Shown: positions 39,033 through 50,908, numbered from the stretch's first letter. The stretch: DNA of 64,000 nucleotides from Marinobacter sp. (GCA_030457765.1 JAKDUK010000004.1:1-64000); one strand, 5' to 3'. Program-made: numbers and translations. The notes: generated by a model not told the origin, from the letters alone.

Positions 39033-40481
39033 GTGCTCACAGATCCAAAGATCAATAAGTTCCGCAATATGCTGGCAACAGCGCCTAACTACGAGGTGTG
39101 GAAAGCTGCCGCTCTGGAGTTGGATTTTCTTGAAGGCAATGCTGAGTGGAAGGAAAGCTTCGCCTCCGAGCATTACCATTACGAGCTGCTGTATGACCGC
39201 CTGAGCAACATCAAACAGTATCGCCAGCAAAATGACTTTGAACGTTTGAAGCGGGCACTGCGCGAGGGCCTGCATCACGATCTTGGCAACATGGGCAACC
39301 CCGCTCTGTATACACAATCCCGCGTGGGAACCAAGCACCTCATTGAAGAATACATTGCGCAGGCGTGCGAGGCTCTGGATTTTCTTTGCGACCACCCGGT
39401 GCCGGGTTTTTCAGTGGCCGACAAGCTACAGTTTTTTCGCGATACCCTTACCAGTTACGGCCGCCCAACGTTGCTTTTAAGCGGTGGTGCCAGCCTGGGC
39501 ATGTTTCACTTTGGCGTGATCAAAGCGTTGTGGGAAAAAGGCCTGCTGCCGCAGGTTGTAACCGGCTCCAGTATAGGCGCCATCATTGCGGGCATGCTGG
39601 GTGTGCATACAGACGCCGAAATTCCAGAAATGCTGGTCCCTGAAAATCACAATCTTAAAGCCTGGAAGTGGCGCGGCCTGCTAAGCGCTATGCAAGGCAA
39701 CGGGTTGATGGACCAGGAGCAGCTTCGCACCTGCCTTAGAAGCAATATTGGTGAATATACCTTTGAAGAGGCATACCAGCGCACCGGGCGCTCCATCAAC
39801 ATGAGCGTATCGCCGGTGCAGACGCACCAAAAAGCCCGCTTGCTATCGGGTTATACGTCGCCTTATCTCATGGTTTGGAGTGCAGCCCTTGCCAGTGCTG
39901 CTGTGCCTGGTATTTTTCCGCCGGTTACCTTGATGAAAAAGGATATTCACGGGCAGGCGTTGCCTTACATGTCGAGGCTTAAGTTTGTTGATGGCTCGGT
40001 GGTTAGCGATCTGCCCATTGAGCGGCTGATGCACCTGTACGATGTTAATTTCACTATCGTAAGCCAGACAAACCCACATGTGGTGCCGTTTTTAAACGCC
40101 CGGGGTCGGGATGAGAAACTGTCCTTAGCCAGCTTGCCTTTGCACCTGCTGAAATCTGAGGTTCAGTTTCACGGCCAGGGTTTGTTTGATTACCTGCGCA
40201 AGCGGGTTCGGCCGGAATTGCTGCGTCAGGTTTATGGTCAGATGCACACTATCATGGCTCAGCGTTATTCCGGCGACGTTACTATTGCGCCAACATACTC
40301 GTTCAAGGATTACCGGCGAATGCTGGCAGACCCAAAGCCGGAATTTGTGCGAGAAATGATTCTGGCAGGCGAGCGTGCAACCTGGCCGAAAATCTCTATG
40401 ATACGTTCCCACGCGCGTATTTCTAAAACACTGGAGCGCTGTGTGCGGCGCCTGAAACACCAGAACAGCCTGAGTATTTGA
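39033..40481 (+). CDS. patatin-like phospholipase with DUF3336-type N-terminus
   Basis: 'LLLSGGASLGMFHFGVIKAL', 'GSSIGAIIAGM'; GTG start. Confidence 0.9.
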   Translation: MLTDPKINKFRNMLATAPNYEVWKAAALELDFLEGNAEWKESFASEHYHYELLYDRLSNIKQYRQQNDFERLKRALREGLHHDLGNMGNPALYTQSRVGTKHLIEEYIAQACEALDFLCDHPVPGFSVADKLQFFRDTLTSYGRPTLLLSGGASLGMFHFGVIKALWEKGLLPQVVTGSSIGAIIAGMLGVHTDAEIPEMLVPENHNLKAWKWRGLLSAMQGNGLMDQEQLRTCLRSNIGEYTFEEAYQRTGRSINMSVSPVQTHQKARLLSGYTSPYLMVWSAALASAAVPGIFPPVTLMKKDIHGQALPYMSRLKFVDGSVVSDLPIERLMHLYDVNFTIVSQTNPHVVPFLNARGRDEKLSLASLPLHLLKSEVQFHGQGLFDYLRKRVRPELLRQVYGQMHTIMAQRYSGDVTIAPTYSFKDYRRMLADPKPEFVREMILAGERATWPKISMIRSHARISKTLERCVRRLKHQNSLSI

Positions 40482-40491
40482 CTGGACGCCC

Positions 40492-42201
40492 ATGTATTAC
40501 GACTTCTTCGGCTTCAGAGAACCACCGTTCTCTATCGCGCCAGACCCCCGCTACCTTTATTTGAGCGAGCGCCACAAAGAAGCGCTGGCTCATTTGATGT
40601 ATGGCGTGCAGGGCCAGGGTGGTTTTATTGTGATTACCGGCGAAGTAGGCACGGGTAAAACCACCGTTAGTCGGTGCTTCATAGAAAATGCTCCGGCCCA
40701 CGTAGACATTGCCCTGATTTTGAACCCCCGGCTGTCTGCCCGGGAATTGCTTTCTGCTATCTGTGATGAACTGGAAATAGCTCATCCGGCTGGTGCCACC
40801 ATCAAACAAATGGTCGACTTGATCAATCAGGACCTACTCAAAGCACACGGGGCAGGGCGGCATAAGGTTTTGATGATTGATGAAGCCCAGAACCTTTCCG
40901 CCGATGTGCTTGAGCAGCTGCGCCTGCTAACCAACCTTGAAACCGCGGAAAAGAAACTGCTGCAAATTGTGTTACTTGGCCAGCCGGAGTTGCAGCAGAT
41001 TCTCGCGCTTCCCAAACTGCGGCAACTCAACCAGCGAGTAACAGCCCGTTACCATCTGGATGCGATAAACCGTAACGAATTGCCAGCTTATCTTAGCTAC
41101 CGTCTGGGTGTTGCCGGCATGCGTGGCGATGTGTTTTCGCCTTCCGCTGTGCGCAGGCTTTACCGTTCCAGTAATGGTATACCTCGCCTGATAAACCTGA
41201 TCAGCGATCGGGCCCTGCTGGGTGCATATGCTGAAGGTGAACATGAGGTGACATCGGCGCACATCCGACAGGCAGCAAAAGAAGTAGGTGGCAATCAGAA
41301 TGCCGGGCCAAAACCGGCTGCGAGCAAAAACAAGCTGGATACTTCTAATGTTTTGGTGCTTGCCGCCTCATTGTTGTTGGCTGTGGTTAGTACGTTTTGG
41401 CTCTACCAACAATGGTACGGGCCAGACCCGGTTGCCGAAGTAAATGCAGCACCCGTGGAGCAGGGCGGCACCATTCAACGTGACAGCCAGCCGGAAGAGC
41501 AACACACTGCATCTGCGCAGCAATCCGCCGGTCTGGAGCAACGTTCTGATGGTTCAGGCAACCATGATTTGTTATTTAACTTTTCAGAACAGGCCCTTAA
41601 TTTATCAGACGCGTTTCGCGGGCTGTTTGATATATGGGGTGTTCAATACCATCCTCAGGAATCGCCGGTGGCCTGTGAATTTGCCCGGCAAAACGGCCTC
41701 GACTGCCTTGAACGACAAGGTAGCCGCAGAAGCCTCACGTTTTTGGACAGGCCAGCTATGCTGATGCTCCAGAATGACGCCGGAAAACGTGGCTATGTTG
41801 TGCTGCGCCGTCTGGAGGGGGATGTTGCGGAGATTGTTTCGCCTACTGGCACGGCCGAAGTAACGTTTACCAGCCTTGAGCCTTTCTGGTTTGGCGAGTA
41901 TCGGGTGCTGTGGCAGCTTCCAGATTATGTCACCAGTAAACCCGGCTCCAGTGATGGTGCAAGCGAAGAATTATGGCTGGGCGTTCGCATGATGGAGTTG
42001 GCAGATGCCCTCAGCGACTCAGCCGAAAAAAATTCAGAGATCAAACACATGCCCGCGCAGGAGCAAGTGCGGTGGTATCAGTCTTTAAAGGGCCTGACGG
42101 TAGATGGTATTGCCGGTGCCATGACGATTATCCAGGTGAATAATGACCTGAATGCCAAAGTGCCAAGACTGCTAGAGCCAAAGCCTGAGGTGGAAGGGTA
42201 A
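40492..42201 (+). CDS. ExeA/GspA family AAA ATPase with peptidoglycan-binding-like C-terminus
   Basis: 'YYDFFGFREPPFSIAPDPRYLYLSERHKEALAHLMYG', Walker A 'GEVGTGKTT', TM, C-terminal 'WYQSLKGLTVDGIAGAMTI'. Confidence 0.9.
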   Translation: MYYDFFGFREPPFSIAPDPRYLYLSERHKEALAHLMYGVQGQGGFIVITGEVGTGKTTVSRCFIENAPAHVDIALILNPRLSARELLSAICDELEIAHPAGATIKQMVDLINQDLLKAHGAGRHKVLMIDEAQNLSADVLEQLRLLTNLETAEKKLLQIVLLGQPELQQILALPKLRQLNQRVTARYHLDAINRNELPAYLSYRLGVAGMRGDVFSPSAVRRLYRSSNGIPRLINLISDRALLGAYAEGEHEVTSAHIRQAAKEVGGNQNAGPKPAASKNKLDTSNVLVLAASLLLAVVSTFWLYQQWYGPDPVAEVNAAPVEQGGTIQRDSQPEEQHTASAQQSAGLEQRSDGSGNHDLLFNFSEQALNLSDAFRGLFDIWGVQYHPQESPVACEFARQNGLDCLERQGSRRSLTFLDRPAMLMLQNDAGKRGYVVLRRLEGDVAEIVSPTGTAEVTFTSLEPFWFGEYRVLWQLPDYVTSKPGSSDGASEELWLGVRMMELADALSDSAEKNSEIKHMPAQEQVRWYQSLKGLTVDGIAGAMTIIQVNNDLNAKVPRLLEPKPEVEG

Positions 42202-42204
42202 ATC

Positions 42205-42897
42205 ATGTCCTACATTCTTGACGCCCTCAGGAAATCGGAAACGGAACGCCGCCAAGGGAAGGTTCCAGACCTGGGACAGCAGGTGCAGCTGATTCATCGC
42301 CCCAAAAAACGGAAAACTTCTCCGGTGGTCTGGATGGCTTTGGCATTGCTGGTGAACGCCGCTGTGCTGGCGGTTGTATTCTGGCCGGATGGCCCAACGG
42401 AATTAACGGCTGTGCAGACCCCGCAAACATCTGAACCTGCTAAAACCCTGGAACAGCCAGTGAAGCCAGGTGCTACCCCGGAGACTGAGGTAGCGGCACC
42501 AGCGTCAGTGAATCCAGAGCCAGTGAGTGAGCCGGTGTCAGAGCCTGAATCTGCACCTGTACCTGCACGTGAGCGTCCCCTTATTATAACGCCCTCTGTA
42601 AGTCCGGAACGGCGGTCCCCGGCACTGCGCCAGGATGAGCACAGGGCAAGGGTGCCGCATCTGGTTGAGCTACCCCTATCATTTCAGAAGAGTATTCCGG
42701 ATTTGATGTTTAACAGCCACATATACTCCACCGATCCATATGCTAGCCGCGTGATGATCAATGGCCACTATATGCGCCAGGGGGAATCCTTTTCGGGTAT
42801 TACTGTGGAAGAAATCACCGAAGAAGGTGTGGTGCTGAGCAAGCAGGGCCGGACCTTTCGTGTGGGTGTTGTTCGCGATTGGGTGAGCCCGGACTGA
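42205..42897 (+). CDS. GspB domain-containing general secretion pathway protein
   Basis: 'MSYILDALRKSETERRQGKVPDL', C-terminal 'INGHYMRQGESFSGITVEEITEEGVVLS'. Confidence 0.9.
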   Translation: MSYILDALRKSETERRQGKVPDLGQQVQLIHRPKKRKTSPVVWMALALLVNAAVLAVVFWPDGPTELTAVQTPQTSEPAKTLEQPVKPGATPETEVAAPASVNPEPVSEPVSEPESAPVPARERPLIITPSVSPERRSPALRQDEHRARVPHLVELPLSFQKSIPDLMFNSHIYSTDPYASRVMINGHYMRQGESFSGITVEEITEEGVVLSKQGRTFRVGVVRDWVSPD

Positions 42898-45044
42898 TGG
42901 CATTATCAAACGACATAAAACAACAGATTCAGCAGGGTTACCGTGAAGTCCTGGCCGGTAAAGAGGTTCGTGCCCGCTATGGCCAGCGCTTAATGATTGC
43001 CGAGATTGCCCGCTACATGGGCGATATAACGGAAAATGACGGCCAGAGAACCTCTGCGCCAGCGGCCTGTGTGGTTGAGGCGGGTACAGGTACGGGCAAG
43101 ACTCTGGCGTATCTGCTTGCGGCTATTCCTGTAGCCCGGGCCCTGAATAAAACCCTGGTGATATCGACGGCAACAGTGGCGTTGCAGGATCAGATTGTTC
43201 TGAAAGATCTGCCTGATCTGAAAACCCACAGCAAGATGAACTTTAACTGGACGCTGGCCAAAGGCCGGGGCCGGTACCTGTGCATGTCTCGCCTGGAATC
43301 ACGGTTGCACGATGAAGGCAACGGCGATAGCGACACCATGCCGTTGTTTTTGTTGGATAGCCCCGGCACAGAGGAGCCTGGTACCCGGGCGTTTTTTGAA
43401 GAGATGCTGGCAAGCTATGGCTCGCGCAAGTGGGATGGCGACAGGGACCACTGGCCGGAACAGATACCAGATGACGTTTGGCGCCAGGTAACAACCGATC
43501 ATCGCCAGTGCACCAACCGACATTGCAGTTACTTTGACAGTTGCGCTTTTTTTGATGCCCGCAAGGACCTGGATGAAGTAGATATTGTGGTGGCCAATCA
43601 CGATCTGGTTCTCGCCGACCTGGCTTTGGGTGGTGGCGCCATTTTGCCGGAACCTGAAAACGCTCTGTTTATATTTGACGAGGCCCATCACCTGCCAGAC
43701 AAAGCGCTGAATCACTTTGCGGCGTCTGTACCCCTGAATTCGACCCGGCAATGGCTTAAACAGTTGTCTCAAGCGCTTGCCAAAATGCAGCCTTACTTGG
43801 CAGCAGGCACCCAGGGTGCAAAAACAATTGATCGCATAAGCGGCGCGTCTCGGGATGTGGATTTAGTGCTTAGCCGCGTTTATGAAGAAGCCGAACACAA
43901 TACCGGCTGGGAGTTTAACGATGAGCGCCGTTCGGCGCAGTGGCGTTACCCCGACGGCGAGCTGCCAGAGGCGCTGGCAGAGTTGGCCGCTGAAAGCCGA
44001 CTTGCCACAGCCAATTTGGTGCGCCACCTGGGCGCGCTGGCAGATGAGCTGCAAGGCGCTTTTGACGAACGCAAACAGCATGATATTGACCGGGATACAG
44101 CCGAAGCCTGGTACCCGGTAATTGGCGCCTTCCACAGTCGTTCAGAAGATCAATTACGGCTCTGGACAGCCTGGACAGAGCAAATTGATGGCCCGAATAA
44201 AGGCAAAAGCCCGCCTCCGGCACGCTGGAGTGTGCGCCAGCGCTGGGACCATGCGGAAGACATCACACTGTTCAGCTCGCCGGTACTGGCAGACAATCTT
44301 TTGTACTCCAGACTTTGGTCCCGGGCTTACGGCGCTGTACTTACCAGTGCGACGCTAACAGCACTGGGCAGCTTTGATCGCCTGCAATCGAGGGCGGGCT
44401 TGCCGGCGGACAGCCGAATGATGGTGGTCCCAAGTTCGTTTCGCTATAACGAAAAGGCGACGGTAGAAGTACCTTCCATGACTTGTATGCCCACCGATGA
44501 TGGTTTTGCCGATGAGCTGATCAAACGCCTGCCGGGCGTATGGGCCGGTGAGACTGCCACGCTTGTGCTGTTTACGTCCCGGCGGCAAATGCATCAGGTG
44601 CGGGATGCGCTGGCGCCAGAGTACCCTGATCTGATCATTACCCAGGATGATATGTCCCGGGGCGAGGTATTGCGCCAACACCGGGCTCGCATAGATGAGG
44701 GCAGGGCCAGCGTACTGTTCGGCGTAGCCAGCTTTGCAGAAGGGATCGATTTGCCTGGCAACTATCTGCACCATGTTGTGATTACACGGCTGCCTTTCTC
44801 GGTACCGGACGACCCTATCGAGGCCAGCTTGGCGGAGTGGGTCACCCAGCGCGGTGGCAATCCATTTATGGAAATTACGGTGCCTGGCGCTTCTATAAAA
44901 CTGGTGCAGGCTGTGGGCCGTTTGTTACGCACAGAAGAAGATACCGGAAGGGTGACCATTCTCGACCGCCGTATTATCGCAAGGCGTTATGGTCAATTAT
45001 TGCTGGATGCATTACCGCCGTTCCGGCGAATTATTGAAAGGTAA
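42897..45044 (+). CDS. dinG: ATP-dependent DNA helicase DinG
   Basis: 'VVEAGTGTGKTLAYLL', Fe-S cysteine cluster, 'FIFDEAHHL', 'FGVASFAEGIDLPG'. Confidence 0.94.
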   Translation: MALSNDIKQQIQQGYREVLAGKEVRARYGQRLMIAEIARYMGDITENDGQRTSAPAACVVEAGTGTGKTLAYLLAAIPVARALNKTLVISTATVALQDQIVLKDLPDLKTHSKMNFNWTLAKGRGRYLCMSRLESRLHDEGNGDSDTMPLFLLDSPGTEEPGTRAFFEEMLASYGSRKWDGDRDHWPEQIPDDVWRQVTTDHRQCTNRHCSYFDSCAFFDARKDLDEVDIVVANHDLVLADLALGGGAILPEPENALFIFDEAHHLPDKALNHFAASVPLNSTRQWLKQLSQALAKMQPYLAAGTQGAKTIDRISGASRDVDLVLSRVYEEAEHNTGWEFNDERRSAQWRYPDGELPEALAELAAESRLATANLVRHLGALADELQGAFDERKQHDIDRDTAEAWYPVIGAFHSRSEDQLRLWTAWTEQIDGPNKGKSPPPARWSVRQRWDHAEDITLFSSPVLADNLLYSRLWSRAYGAVLTSATLTALGSFDRLQSRAGLPADSRMMVVPSSFRYNEKATVEVPSMTCMPTDDGFADELIKRLPGVWAGETATLVLFTSRRQMHQVRDALAPEYPDLIITQDDMSRGEVLRQHRARIDEGRASVLFGVASFAEGIDLPGNYLHHVVITRLPFSVPDDPIEASLAEWVTQRGGNPFMEITVPGASIKLVQAVGRLLRTEEDTGRVTILDRRIIARRYGQLLLDALPPFRRIIER

Positions 45045-45062
45045 ACGTGCAAAGATGAGGGG

Positions 45063-45090
45063 TAAAAAAAGAGCCAGCCCGAAGGCTGGC
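45063..45090 (-). terminator. intrinsic terminator, minus strand
   Basis: GCCAGCC-TTCG-GGCTGGC followed on minus strand by TCTTTTTTTACC. Confidence 0.7.
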
Positions 45091-45303
45091 TTATACAAGG
45101 GGTCCTCGAAAAAAACCCGTGCGTCTATTTAACGCTAAAGAAGAAATCTGAAGGCCTGAAGTTCCAGAATTCCTGGTGGGGGCTTGCCCTACCGTGGAAT
45201 CAATATTAAGGGAGTAGAGGGCGTAGCCGAATCGTCCAAAGGGCGTAGCGCCGGTGAATAGTTCTCTCCGAATGTGACGGGTGTCACAAAAAAGTGGCAA
45301 AGC

Positions 45304-48012
45304 CTATTGGCTGAGAAGGCCCAGTTCCCGCGCTCGGGCCAGGGCCTCGGTTCTTCGGCCGACGCCTAGCTTGCCATAAAGGTTACGTATGTGGGCCTTC
45401 ACCGTGGCCGGCGCGACGCCCATGCGCTGGGCGATGTCCTTGTTTGCGCCGCCGGCATGGATCAGTTCCAGTACTTCCAGCTCCCGCTGGCTCAGAGGCT
45501 CGGCAAGGCTTTGCTTCTGATTTACCGCGGTAGGTTCGGTTGATGTCTGGCCCTTGGTACTCGGGTTCTTTTGGGGTTGCAGCAGGGATCTTATGTTGTG
45601 CTGCCAGCTTCCCTCGCTCTGCAGGGCAGGTAATTCAAGCAACAGCGCCTTTAGGCGGGGGCTTTCTTCAGCAAAAAGGCGCATAAAGCCAGCCTCTGCG
45701 GCCATGCTAACCGCCCGCTCAAGCCGCTCCCGGCAGTCGTTGCTTCTACCTTTCAGTGCAAACGCCTCACCGCTTACCAGCAGCGCTTCTACCAGGTGTC
45801 GGTTGTGCTCGTTTTGTTCGGTTTCGGACATAAGCACTTCAAGAATATCCAGTGCCTGCTCCGCTTTACCCTCTGCAATCAGCAACCGGGCACAACTGAT
45901 GCGGTTCTGTTCCCGGTTCAGGGGGTTGGTAATCGTTTGACTGGCAAGTAAGTCCAAAGCTTGTCGAGCCTGAGGTGTCTGGCCTGAAGCCAGAAAGCAC
46001 CGTGCCTTCAGTGCCGTACTAGCCGGTGGCTCAAAAACAATGTGCGCCCTGCGCTTGCGACCAATCTGTTCGGCGTCTTCCAGTGCTTCAATTGCCTTCT
46101 GGTATTTGCCATCGCTAAACGCCAGATGCCCGTGAACATGCTGAATAATCACATGTTGACCAGGTTCTGTGCCCTGGTCTACATGCTCCAGCAGCGGCGC
46201 TAGGTGGGCGGCTGCATCCTGTGTTTGGTTACGCTCTCGATGAATCTCTGTGAGCGCCGCATTAAGCCAACATGAGATCAGACGAGGCTGGGTGGGGTCA
46301 GAGTAATGCTGATCAACCCAGCGCCGTACCTCTGTGCAGGTATCCAGGGCAAGATCCATATCACCCCGGTTGTACTGTATCCAGGCCAACAAGCCACCGC
46401 TTGAAAGAACCGTGCTTGGCTTTCGTTCTACCTGGCCGTAGTGGACAGCAGACTTTAGCGCCTCTTCGGCGCCTGTTAGGTCACCCTTGCCGTAATTGTC
46501 TAACCCTAAACCGTAATAGGTCACAGACTTGAGTGGAATTCGGGTGTGGTCTATATCCGCGAGAACTTGTTGGGTCAGGTTGCTGGCACTTTTGTCATCG
46601 TTACGTGATCGAGCGAGGTAAGAACGTATAAGTGATATCTCACTCTGCAAGCCCAGTGCACCCTCTGCATCCGGGGCAGAATCTGCCACACGGCGTTGCA
46701 GCAGGTCCTCAACGTTGGCCAGTAATGGTTCAAGGTGATCAAAACGATTGGCAAAAAAACGGCTCCACACACGCAACATCTGTAGTTGGGCGCTTTCCTC
46801 TATTTGCTCTGGGGGCAGCCGCTCCAGCCAGTTTAAAACCGGCAAATGATAGCCCCCATGAATCAAGTTGTTGCCGTGGGTGGATAATACGCTCGCCAGC
46901 CATGGCCAATCTTCTTTTTGTACAATCTGAGTAATCGCTTCTTGAACCTGCCCGTGGTCTAAAAGCCATTGTACTGTGCGGTGCCAAAGGAGGTGGGCAC
47001 GCTCTGGGTTTGACTGGCGAATTCGTTGCAATAACGCATCACGAAACAAATCGTGATAGCGGAACCATTCATTGTGATTATCCAGGGGAATCAGAAACAG
47101 ATTTTGCGAAAGCAGCGTTTCGAGCATCTGCTGGCTGTCGGTACTGTTTATACTGCCGCTTGTGCGGAGCGTGTCGCACAGAGACGCACAAAGCCGGGGA
47201 CAGCAGGCAGTGTCTAGCAAAAAGGCGACAATAGACTCTGATTGCTTCTCCAGAACCTCACTAAGCACATAGTCACTTATGTGGCGTTCGTCTATGTGTA
47301 AAGTGTTTGTTGCCGTGTTGTTCCCTGATAGCGCAGAAAGCTGCATCGCTGCCACCCACCCCTCTGTCCGGCGGCATACGGCCTGTACTTCTTGCTCTGA
47401 AATGGCAAGCCCCATGGTGTTATGAAAAAACTCCCGGCATTCGTCTTCAGAAAACGCCAGTAATGCCGGGTGAATCTCCTGCACCCAGCGGCGTACACGC
47501 CAGCGAGCCAGTGGTAGGGGAGGTTCAGTACGGGAGGCTAACGTAATGGTGACACCGGCCGGAAGATAATCCACAAAATATCCGAACTGGCGTTGCACTT
47601 GGTCGGTTGTAATAAACTGGAAATCATCCAGCACCAGGTTCCACGAACCACCATCGGCGGCAAGTCTGTTGATCAGTGCCGTAATCGCACTGGTTATATG
47701 GTCATCAGTACCGCCGGCAAGGTTTTTGTGGCAAGTTTCTAACCCGCTCAGGCCGGCGTGTTCAAAGGCACTGGCCACGTATTGCCAGAAGCGCCCGGGT
47801 TCATCATCGTGTTCATCCAGGGACAACCAGGCAATTGGGCCAGATGTGCGGGCGCACCATTGGCTTACCAGCGTTGTTTTACCAAACCCTGCTGGCGCTA
47901 CAATAAGGTTCAGTCGCTTGGGCTGGCTTGGTGCCAACAGCGAGCTGAGGCGCTCGCGACGAACCGCTCGCGGATCTGAGGCGGGCCTGAGGAACTTGGT
48001 GGTTAAAAGCAT
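45304..48012 (-). CDS. MalT-like LuxR family transcriptional regulator
   Basis: 'TKFLRPASDPRAVRRERL', Walker A 'APAGFGKTTLVSQW', C-terminal LuxR HTH 'LSQRELEVLELIHAGGANKDIAQRMGVAPATVKAHIRNLYGKLGV'. Confidence 0.93.
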   Translation of the reverse strand: MLLTTKFLRPASDPRAVRRERLSSLLAPSQPKRLNLIVAPAGFGKTTLVSQWCARTSGPIAWLSLDEHDDEPGRFWQYVASAFEHAGLSGLETCHKNLAGGTDDHITSAITALINRLAADGGSWNLVLDDFQFITTDQVQRQFGYFVDYLPAGVTITLASRTEPPLPLARWRVRRWVQEIHPALLAFSEDECREFFHNTMGLAISEQEVQAVCRRTEGWVAAMQLSALSGNNTATNTLHIDERHISDYVLSEVLEKQSESIVAFLLDTACCPRLCASLCDTLRTSGSINSTDSQQMLETLLSQNLFLIPLDNHNEWFRYHDLFRDALLQRIRQSNPERAHLLWHRTVQWLLDHGQVQEAITQIVQKEDWPWLASVLSTHGNNLIHGGYHLPVLNWLERLPPEQIEESAQLQMLRVWSRFFANRFDHLEPLLANVEDLLQRRVADSAPDAEGALGLQSEISLIRSYLARSRNDDKSASNLTQQVLADIDHTRIPLKSVTYYGLGLDNYGKGDLTGAEEALKSAVHYGQVERKPSTVLSSGGLLAWIQYNRGDMDLALDTCTEVRRWVDQHYSDPTQPRLISCWLNAALTEIHRERNQTQDAAAHLAPLLEHVDQGTEPGQHVIIQHVHGHLAFSDGKYQKAIEALEDAEQIGRKRRAHIVFEPPASTALKARCFLASGQTPQARQALDLLASQTITNPLNREQNRISCARLLIAEGKAEQALDILEVLMSETEQNEHNRHLVEALLVSGEAFALKGRSNDCRERLERAVSMAAEAGFMRLFAEESPRLKALLLELPALQSEGSWQHNIRSLLQPQKNPSTKGQTSTEPTAVNQKQSLAEPLSQRELEVLELIHAGGANKDIAQRMGVAPATVKAHIRNLYGKLGVGRRTEALARARELGLLSQ

Positions 48013-48178
48013 TGATGTTCCAGATGCCGAATAAATGATGATCTCGGATTGTGTGCTTTGTCTCGGGCAAGTCAAGGGCTGGAGAAACAAACATTGCTGT
48101 CAAATAAGCTGCGCAAGTGCCATTTTGGACTAAACTGACTCAGACAGTTCTTCTATACTATTAAAGAATGAAAAATAG

Positions 48179-49246
<1,068 letters not shown>

Positions 49247-49261
49247 CAGGTAACTGCCAGC

Positions 49262-49282
49262 CCCGCCAGTGTTACTGGCGGG
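49262..49282. terminator. possible hairpin at cysB/cysH convergent junction
   Basis: CCCGCCAGT-GTT-ACTGGCGGG perfect inverted repeat; lacks a T tract. Confidence 0.4.
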
Positions 49283-49994
49283 CGATCAGGTTACCCGCAT
49301 GCAGGCCGCACTCTTTTTGTGTGGCTTCTTCCCACCACCAGCGGCCTTCACGCTCATGTTGCCCTGGCAAAACCGGGCGAGTGCAGGGCTGGCAGCCGAT
49401 GCTGACAAATCCCTTTTCGTGAAGCTCGTTATAGGGCGCCTCTGTCATTCGAATATAGTCCCACACCTCTTTTGACGTCCAGTTGGCCAGTGGGTTGAAC
49501 TTAACCAAAGTTTTATCTGGCCCTGAAAAGTTGGCATCTTCCTGAATAACCGGCACCTCGTTGCGCGTGCCTGGGCTCTGGTCTTTGCGCTGGCCGGTAA
49601 TCCAGGCATCCACGCCTGCAAGTTTGCGCTTGAGAGGGTTCACCTTGCGAATACCGCAACACTCGCTGTGTCCTTCTTCGTAAAAGCTGAATAATCCTTT
49701 CTCATTCACCAGATTCTGCACTTCGGCGGTGTCTGGGAACAGCACCTCTATATTGATGCCATAATGCTTGCGGACGCGCTCAATAAACGCATAGGTTTCC
49801 GGGTGCAACCGCCCAGTATCCAGTGTGAATACCTTCAGATTATTCGTAAGCTTGTGGGCCATTTCGATGAGCACCACGTCTTCGGCGCCACTGAAAGAAA
49901 TAGCGATGTTGTCATAGCGCTTGAAAGCGGCTTTCAGAATAGCTCTCGGGCTTTCCTGGCCCAGTTCATCCTGTAGCTCCCGGATAATACTCAT
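49272..49994 (-). CDS. cysH: phosphoadenylyl-sulfate (PAPS/APS) reductase
   Basis: '[19 protein letters not shown]', '[14 protein letters not shown]', 'GCQPCTRPV...ECGLH'. Confidence 0.95.
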   Translation of the reverse strand: MSIIRELQDELGQESPRAILKAAFKRYDNIAISFSGAEDVVLIEMAHKLTNNLKVFTLDTGRLHPETYAFIERVRKHYGINIEVLFPDTAEVQNLVNEKGLFSFYEEGHSECCGIRKVNPLKRKLAGVDAWITGQRKDQSPGTRNEVPVIQEDANFSGPDKTLVKFNPLANWTSKEVWDYIRMTEAPYNELHEKGFVSIGCQPCTRPVLPGQHEREGRWWWEEATQKECGLHAGNLIARQ

Positions 49995-50236
49995 AAAATG
50001 TCCGTACCTAATGCGGGTTTTAAAGAAGGTTAGCATTAAATGATTAATTCCATGAAGGAATGACAGTCTATATGTATATATCTTTTTGTTTGTTCTGGTA
50101 GTGAGGGCGCGCAGGTTTGTTGTCGTTGCCGGTGCATTCTTCTCCGGTTTTTCTTATGATACCGCGCTAATAGAAGGGGAGCGCGCCTTGCTCTCGTTTG
50201 AAATCCTTACTTGGAACACTGAATCAGGAGATCACT

Positions 50237-50851
50237 GTGGAACTGGCATGTCTCGACCTTGAAGGCGTATTGATCCCGGAAATCTGGATCGCGTTTGCAG
50301 AAAAAACCGGTATTGAAGAACTCAAGGCAACGACACGCGATGTGCCGGATTACGACGTGCTGATGACGCAGCGGCTTAAGCTTCTGGACCAGCACGGATA
50401 CGGCTTGCCGCAGATTCAGGAAGTAATTGGTGAGTTGGACCCACTACCAGGCGCCCGTGAGTTTCTCGATTGGTTGCGCGAGCGGTTTCAGGTAGTGATT
50501 CTCTCCGACACCTTCTACGAATTTGCCATGCCGCTGATGAAAAAGCTGGGTTACCCGGCGCTACTTTGCCATAAGCTGGAAGTGGCCGAGGATGGCCAGA
50601 TTACCGATTACCTGTTGCGCCAGAGAGACCCCAAGCGCCAGTCGGTGCGTGCGTTCCAACTGTTGAACTACCGCGTTATTGCCACGGGTGATTCGTACAA
50701 CGACACCACCATGTTGGGGCAGGCAGAAGCAGGCATTCTGTTCCACGCGCCAAAGAATGTAATCGATGAGTTCCCGCAGTACCCGGCTGTGCAGGAGTTT
50801 TCAGATTTGAAGCAGGAATTCCTGAAGGCGAGTGCTGTTCACTCCGCTTAA
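50237..50851 (+). CDS. thrH: bifunctional phosphoserine phosphatase/homoserine phosphotransferase ThrH
   Basis: 'ELACLDLEGVLIPEIWIAFAEKTGI', 'GDSYNDTTML'; GTG start. Confidence 0.93.
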   Translation: MELACLDLEGVLIPEIWIAFAEKTGIEELKATTRDVPDYDVLMTQRLKLLDQHGYGLPQIQEVIGELDPLPGAREFLDWLRERFQVVILSDTFYEFAMPLMKKLGYPALLCHKLEVAEDGQITDYLLRQRDPKRQSVRAFQLLNYRVIATGDSYNDTTMLGQAEAGILFHAPKNVIDEFPQYPAVQEFSDLKQEFLKASAVHSA

Positions 50852-50908
50852 ATTCAGGCGGTTTGCATTGCCGGGCGCTGGCACTTTCGAATCAGGGCGA
50901 TAGCTAAC

